NCBI RefSeq assembly: GCF_949628215.1
Contig: NC_134277.1
Location: 127,705,463-127,769,462, forward strand
Direction of reading: 5' to 3'
Origin: Phalacrocorax aristotelis
Taxonomy: Eukaryota > Chordata > Aves > Suliformes > Phalacrocoracidae
Length of the DNA stretch: 64,000 nucleotides
The position numbers and the translations under genes were made by a program. The notes beneath the pieces are model-generated. The model saw only the letters and a list, made by a program, of their open reading frames with translations. It was not told where the DNA came from and searched no databases. Below are positions 58,600 through 64,000 of the stretch, piece by piece (within the stretch, counting starts at the first letter, position 1; the number at the start of each line of letters is the position of its first letter).

Positions 58600-59500
58600 G
58601 CACAACTGTGAATTTACACTTGCAATCTTTGACCCATTTTTCATCTCCTCTTTCTCTTATTTACCTCCCATCAATATACTTGGCTGACGCTCAGCAGAAA
58701 AGACGGTGCAGTAACCTAATTCTTTCTCCTTATTTCCAGCTTTCATGTGATACCTTTGCACAGTTGTGCAGCCTGGGACCCCCTCGTCCCTCAAATCCGT
58801 ACTCCTTATTCAGCTTCAGTCTGGGCAAAAATGTGTTTACCATCTGGCAAATTTCTTCCTGGCCTACCACACCCACACAGAAAACGGGAGGGGAGCTCAA
58901 AAGGTCATCAGGCCTATCGTTTGCCCCAGGGCAGGATCAGCCACATCTACAACATTCCCAACAGATGTTTACCTAACTTGTTCTTAAAACCTTCAAATGT
59001 GGAGATTTTCCAAGCTCCTCATGCAGTGCTAAATTCTCCTTGCAAATTCTTAATGATCCTCAGTGTCCTGAGCTCTTCAATTACAACCTCTCACATTCCC
59101 CCATTAAATTCAACCTGCTTATCTGCTCCTTCAAAGGCTCTGCACAGCTCTGGCTCCATCTGTCCCTGGTTCTTTATGAGAGTGTCTTCACAGGGTGTCT
59201 GGGTGCCTTTGCCCTCTTACTGATTAGCTCTTTAAGCCGCATATCTTTCCTCACTTAGGTTCTGCATCCACCCATCTCCCTATCTCCATCTGTCTGGCAT
59301 CCCTTTGCCCAAAAATCACTTCATCAGGCTTTCATTTTCACTTTCAGGAACTCTCCCCTTAAACTCTTTTCTTTTGTGAATAAGCAGACTCTAGTCCACT
59401 CAAAAATGTGCTTTTTAAGGGACAGCCCCGCTCCCAGCCCAGAAGTTACCATTCAGCCTGCCACCCTGTGCACCCAGCCAAGTGTAGGGTTTTGTTTGCC
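58600..59500 (+). mobile_element. L2/CR1-L3-like LINE remnant, split by an insertion
   Basis: C/T-rich sense strand with words resembling L2-type ORF2. GCCTGGGACCCCCTCGTCCCTCAAATCCG (58,771-58,799) matches a W-x-x-LP and CTCAAATCCG segment. CTTATCTGCTCCTTCAAAGGCTCTGCAC (59,119-59,146) matches an FKALH-type segment. In consensus order the second should precede the first, so two copies or a rearrangement are possible. The sequence between about 58,893 and 59,070 is an unrelated antisense CR1. Family assignment is from memory of consensus blocks. Confidence 0.4.
58893..59070 (-). mobile_element. Ancient CR1 fragment, apparently nested in L2-like LINE
   Basis: CAAAAGGTCATCAGGCCTATC (58,899), TTTGCCCCAGGGCAGGATCAG (58,920), ACAGATGTTTACCTAACTTG (58,961) and TCTTAAAACCTTCAAATGTGGAGA (58,982-59,005) follow in order. 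They match the reverse complement of a CR1 family abundant in turtles and crocodilians that includes a 'gatggagattccacaacctcc' block. The match is strong despite divergence. The flanks are the L2-like C/T-rich strand, which suggests the CR1 landed in the older LINE. Confidence 0.72.
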
Positions 59501-59501
59501 T

Positions 59502-59595
59502 TCATTAGCCTGTAAACTCATTTTGGGTGGGGCTGTTTTCTGCCCTTTGTTCTCCGCTGTGTTGAATGTGCTGACAGCGCTGAACTCTCGATAAT
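59502..59595 (+). mobile_element. L2/CR1-L3 or CORE-SINE tail
   Basis: TTAGCCTGTAAACTCATTTT, then GGGTGGGGCTGTTTTCTGCC, TTTGTTCTCCGCTGTGTTGA and CTGACAGCGCTGAA, follow a tail I know from L2-type LINEs and their SINEs. That tail has ATTAGACTGTAAGCTC, GGGCAGGGACTGTCTT, TGTTCTGTGTTTGTACAGCGCC in order. It is followed by an AT-rich stretch (GATAATTAATAGC). This is the 3' end expected for the LINE fragments upstream. Confidence 0.55.
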
Positions 59596-62369
59596 TAATA
59601 GCACAAACAAAGCTTAAAAAGGGATGGATCAAAGGAAGGAGAAAGGGAAGGCAGAGGGAATATGAGGTTTTGTTTAAAGCAGCAAGGAAGCTTCAGGATA
59701 AATGTATCCTGTTGGGATGTGTGGAACACCTGTTAGGAAGAAGTTATGGATAAGACTGTTGAACAATCTGAATGAAGGCGGTCTCTGGATCTGCCTAAAA
59801 TGCTCAGAAAAAAATCCATTCAGTGTAATGCGTTGACACATTGCGACGTAGACAAACAGAAAAATGAGTGAAACTTGGAAAGCTGGGAAGAGGCAAATAG
59901 GAGGCAGGAAAAGCACCACTGACCCTTTACCACAGTGTTGTCTTGGCCTCGACATTCAAGCTCGCTTGCATGTGTCCACTCTGCTATACTTCTCTTGAGT
60001 TATAACCTGTTTAGTGATGGGCACGTTGCCATAATACTAAGACTTCTGAAAAGCTGAATCAGACCTTTGAAGTGTTTCATACTGTAGTCCTAATGGTGAC
60101 TGCCTGTTCCTCTGTGTGGAACTGCTGAGCAAATGCAAGCAGTGCTGACCCTACAGGCAGGAAACCTCAACCCATCACTCTGCCTTCAGCAGACCCAAGG
60201 TGGTACAAGATGGGAGAGACAGAAGCTGGTGCAAGGCTGGGGATGGAAATATAGCATGGGACATAGTATAATGCTTTCTGGTGATGTTCAGAGGGTGATC
60301 TCACACACCGGTGAGTGGATCACACAGACAACCTGGGACCTCTGACTGCAGCCATGAGGGTTTCAGAGTCCTCACGCACCAACCACCGATGGCGGAGTAG
60401 GAGCACAAAGACAAAATGGCTCAAAAAGGCCTGTCCTATCAATCTGGGAGGGCCAGGACCTCCAAGAAACTGTGCGAAGAGTTTGCTTCCCTTCTTCAGA
60501 GCGAGGACACTTCAGACCTGACAACCTCAGGAAGTCCTGAGGCAGATTTCCATCATTCTCCATCAGCAATTTCTGCCACACTGCTGCAAATCTGTTGTTG
60601 GCTGGACTATCATTGCCAAACATTTGATGTCAGCGCTGTGGCGATAGAACATGAAGTCTATTATTGCTGCTTTTCCCACCAAAATCATGGCTACCACTGA
60701 AGAAATAAAACACCCAAATTGTGCTGGGAACATCACTGGCAGAAATATGTTCAACGTCTGCCTCTGTGTGTGTGAACTGAAACTTAAGAAAAAACTACTC
60801 AGCCATTATCCAGCCTTTGGACAACCACCAACACCAATGTGGGATGTCCTAATTGGTTACAGAAGGCAGGGTGGTAAGGACTTCTGGACTTAACCTGTCT
60901 GGTCATGAAGAACAGCATTATCTCACAGTAACATGAATATCAATGGAGTGTCTGCTATCATGCTATTCGAGTGGCCCAGGCAACCATATTTTGTGATGGC
61001 TCCTGAAGGTGGACCTGGATGAAAGAGCACCTGGTAAAAAGTGGCTGCGCTCACCTCAGTGTCCAGGGAGTGTGTGCCTGGCTGACTGCGGGTGAGATGC
61101 GCTGCCTGCACACCTAACTTCCACCCCAGTGTCTCTAATGTTATTTGTACTATTAGGGCGTGCAATCATGGCATGACACATGGATCAAGAAGGGATGGGG
61201 GGCTTCCACCAGGAACAGGAGGATTTAGATGGTTCACAGGCCTGGTACAGGCAATCAGAGAGTGCACCTGTCATCACAGAAGCTGTGTCAGGAAAGCAGG
61301 GGGGTTGCTTGGTAAGGGAAAAAGCAATTTGGGGAAGTGCTGTAGTACACATATCAATCTGTCTATTCGCTATTATTATTATTATAAGAATTTATTAAAA
61401 GTTTTGGTTTAAACTTCCTGCCTCTTTATTTTTGTGAAGAATCACATAATCAGTAGATTGCATAACCGGGTGGGCTGTACAAACACGGACATCCCTGCCG
61501 TTGCGATACAAGGAGCACAATTGTTAATATAAGCAAAATGTTCAATGGACAAGGACAAGCGGCAGACAGTGCCAGAGAGGCCAGTGCCAGTGGCTGCTGA
61601 ATCCCCCAGAGTTTGGCACCTGTGAGAGCATAAGACAGGGGTGAGCAGGGGCTGCCTGGCCCCACGGGCTTCCCTCCCAGGAGTTCACTGGTCCACCAGT
61701 CGAAGCGAAAGCCTCCAGTCCACACTTTGGCTACAGCACGTGATAAAAGCAACCCAGAACCAAAGGACTATTTCCCCCCTAGCTCTTGAGGAGATATTTG
61801 AAAGATGTTTTCCCAATAGGATACGCCTGTTGTGGTTAACAAAAATTGCATTTCAGATACTGATTTTGTTTTCCCGATCACAATTTTCTTCTCAGAATTT
61901 TCTAGGAAAAGCCCCCTATTTTTCTTTGCGTGAAAATACGTTGCTTTGAAATTAACTTCAATTTGATAGCTAAAAATTTATTAGGGGATGATTTTTAAAT
62001 TCAAATGATTCACTTGACTCAGAGTGAGTTACTTCTGAAAAGTTTTGTTTTACTAGAAAGAATGACAAATTATTTAAAATAATAACATGTACCCCTCCAG
62101 TCAGAACTTAAAGTCTGTTAAAAAGATTTTACTTATACACGTTCTGCCAAGTGGTAACATTAGTACTAACGTTAATGTGAAGCCTAGATTCAATTTATAT
62201 CACCATTTGAGTAACCAAGCCCACATTCAGGGAATAGATACATCTGAGTAAAAGACTTCTGTGCCTAGATAAGAACAGTTTAAAGACAATCTGGCTCACA
62301 CGCTAACTGAAGAGATGATGTGTTCCCAAAAGGCCGGGGAGGGGGAAGTGCACAGCAGAGAGGAACTGG
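59596..62369. other. Unique DNA without supported gene
   Basis: A (TAT)n run is at 61,371-61,386. A 94-codon plus frame at 60,416-60,700 begins at a good Kozak-like context (AAAATGG) and is fairly polar and serine-rich for its first 55 residues. It has no recognised domain, and upstream ATGs and the overlapping minus frame argue against a real gene. No transposon recognised. Confidence 0.4.
61371..61386 (+). repeat. (TAT)n trinucleotide repeat
   Basis: Five tandem TAT units within an AT-rich flank, just before a possible AATAAA-poor unique stretch. Confidence 0.8.
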
Positions 62370-62401
62370 AAGAGAGAGAGAGGGAGGGAGGGAGAGGGAG
62401 A
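62370..62401 (+). repeat. (GA)n-(GGGA)n compound microsatellite
   Basis: AGAGAGAGAGAG passes into GGGAGGGAGGGAGAGGGAG, a purine-only run of about 30 bases. Confidence 0.85.
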
Positions 62402-62574
62402 ATGTGTGCATTAGGGAAATTGCCAATAGGGTGGTTGGAAAAAGATTAATTACAGCAGTAGCAGCATAGCAAAGACAAAAGAACTGACTATGCCTGATGG
62501 ACATATGAGATGGATTTGTGAAAAAGAATGAGGTCAACTATTGAGTTCTTTACAACACAGTGGTGGCAATCTGT

Positions 62575-62650
62575 GATACTCAGATGACATCAGTGGTATT
62601 ACTCCAGGTTTGCACCACTTTCAGTGAGAGGAATCTGACTCTGATTCTCT
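62575..62650. mobile_element. Palindromic MITE-like fragment
   Basis: TGACATCAGTGGTATTACTCC (62,584), then GGTTTGCACCACTTTCAGTG (62,607) and AGAGGAATCTGACTCTG (62,626) resemble one half of the palindromic element with GACATCAATGGAGTTACTCC-type words. The two arms are not both legible here, so the fragment is a truncated or decayed copy. Confidence 0.42.
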
Positions 62651-64000
62651 GACTTGTAGCTCTGACCTTTTCAGTCAGATACCCACGTGGGGCTGAGGTG
62701 CCTCTTTCGAAAATGGTGGGATTCTCCCAGTCAAGACCAGCTGAGGATCAGCTTCTGAAAAGGATGTTTTAGTGACATTTGGCTGTGTATTTAATTCCAT
62801 CCTATTGAAAGATGGATTCTTCCCCAGTTCTAGGGAATTATCTTTGTGGCTTTGTCCATATCTGCTAAATACTCCTCTGTAGTTTCCCAGGCCTGTGTTC
62901 CTGGAGAACATCCATGGAAATGTTGAGGACCTGGTGTAATCATCGTAACAGCAAGGACCCTGATCAGTGAGCCACATGCCAAGTGGGTTTCATGAAGTTA
63001 AATGAAAAAGGAGCTCAGAGTTCAAAGGATGGCTGCTCTTCTAATTAACGGTATCTGTGATGTTGCACTGCACCTTCAAATTACATGTATGCCTACAGTT
63101 CACCAGAGCATCCATCCTTCCTTCACACAGCTGATTAATGATTCTTTTGCACATGCATCTGAAGCTTGAGGAATTTCATTTCCTGATGATAATTTTCTTT
63201 ATCTCTGCTGTCAGTGAGGGAGTGCCTCTGTGTCCAGGGCAGAACCTGGCAAGAGAGGAGACAAGGCTGTGGGTGGCTGCTTACACCACCCACGCATGTT
63301 AGAGAAGTGCCAAGGGACACCCCACCTAGGACTGCAGCAGCCTGTGAAACCTGCTTTCAGCAAGGCCCAGTGCACCCACCTGGGGACATGCTGGGACAAA
63401 GGGAGGAGGAAGGATGGATGCAGGGGAGAAAGGGACTAGAAAGATGGTGATGTTGGCTCTGGGTTCCCACACACTGAAGGAGTTTAGGATTGTTGTGCTG
63501 CCATCTGGGCTCAGTTGCTAAGTGTAGAGCACAGCATGCTCTCAGCACCCACCACATCTCTACATTTACAGCTTGAACCTTCTGAAAGGGACTGAATATT
63601 TAAGCACAAGGACATTTCCCTGAATACCACCCCACCTTCAGAGACCAAGTCTTCAGGCTGCATCTTCTGAAGAGTGTACACAATGTTTTCACAGCACTCA
63701 GTCCTCCCCAGGACTTAAGATTTTTTCTGTAGGTTTCATGCCTCTGTGCATCTCCGAATTTTATCTGCAAGTGTGTAACTTCTCTTGAAGTCCACCAGAG
63801 GCCAAACCCTGCTCTCAGACAGCCTCAGGCATGTCCATGGGCATCTGCAGAATTCAGAGTGAGGATCCAGTTCTGCCCAAAGGGGCTGATGAAAAGCCAG
63901 AGGCTGAAAGATGAGGTCTTTTCTCTTTTATTCATTAGGACACAAAGAATTATTTATTTAAAAGACTGGCTTAGCGTTATTGTAATTAGTTTCACAATGG
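62651..64000. other. Unique DNA to the window end, no gene supported
   Basis: Frames up to about 100 codons overlap on both strands (63,135-63,557) without a known domain. The last 70 bases (ATTTATTTAAAAGACTGGC near 63,953 and GTAATTAGTTTCACAATGG) turn AT-rich and homeodomain-site-like, which may be the start of another candidate regulatory patch cut by the window edge. Confidence 0.42.

Overview
The window looks like vertebrate nuclear DNA, most likely from a bird. The strongest sign is a LINE of the CR1 family at 43,775-43,940, which ends in the octamer repeat ATTCTGTG seen at the 3' end of avian CR1. A second, broken CR1 copy lies at 52,545-53,525. Older CR1, L2/CR1-L3-like, SINE-like and palindromic-element remnants resemble families shared by birds, crocodilians and turtles. 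No Alu, L1 or B1 sequence was seen. Species cannot be told from the sequence. There are no bacterial or phage genes, operons, CRISPR arrays or rRNA genes, and no convincing tRNA gene.

No protein-coding gene could be supported. The longest open frames (about 190-225 codons) fall in GC-rich or pyrimidine-rich, low-complexity DNA. Several overlap on both strands, and none carries a domain I recognise. With a stop about every 21 codons, a 64 kb six-frame search should give roughly one frame of that size by chance. The only recognisable coding trace is the decayed reverse transcriptase of the CR1 copy near 52.6-53.5 kb. The window is therefore read as intergenic or long-intron DNA.

Layout: 1-17.6 kb is relatively GC-rich unique DNA with simple repeats (T14G14 tract, CA/GT, pyrimidine tracts, a short minisatellite near 10.7 kb) and AT-richer islands. 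From 17.6 to 34 kb, GC-rich stretches alternate with AT-rich, repeat-free, motif-dense patches (about 18.0-19.0, 21.1-21.5, 24.2-25.2, 28.5-29.0 and 33.7-34.0 kb) that look like conserved regulatory DNA. Conservation cannot be shown from one sequence. From 34 to 48 kb the DNA is AT-rich, with one clear CR1, a palindromic MITE-like element (47.65-47.77 kb) and small inverted repeats. A compact CpG island at 49.04-49.43 kb, with about 40 CpG, is the best promoter candidate. From 50 to 64 kb old transposon remnants dominate, including an apparent CR1 inserted inside an L2-like element near 58.6-59.6 kb.

The overall pattern (few repeats, no exons, many AT-rich patches with homeodomain and nuclear-receptor-type sites, one CpG island) fits the regulatory neighbourhood of a developmental gene outside the window. 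That is inference. I found no previously undescribed biological system; the findings list what most deserves checking.
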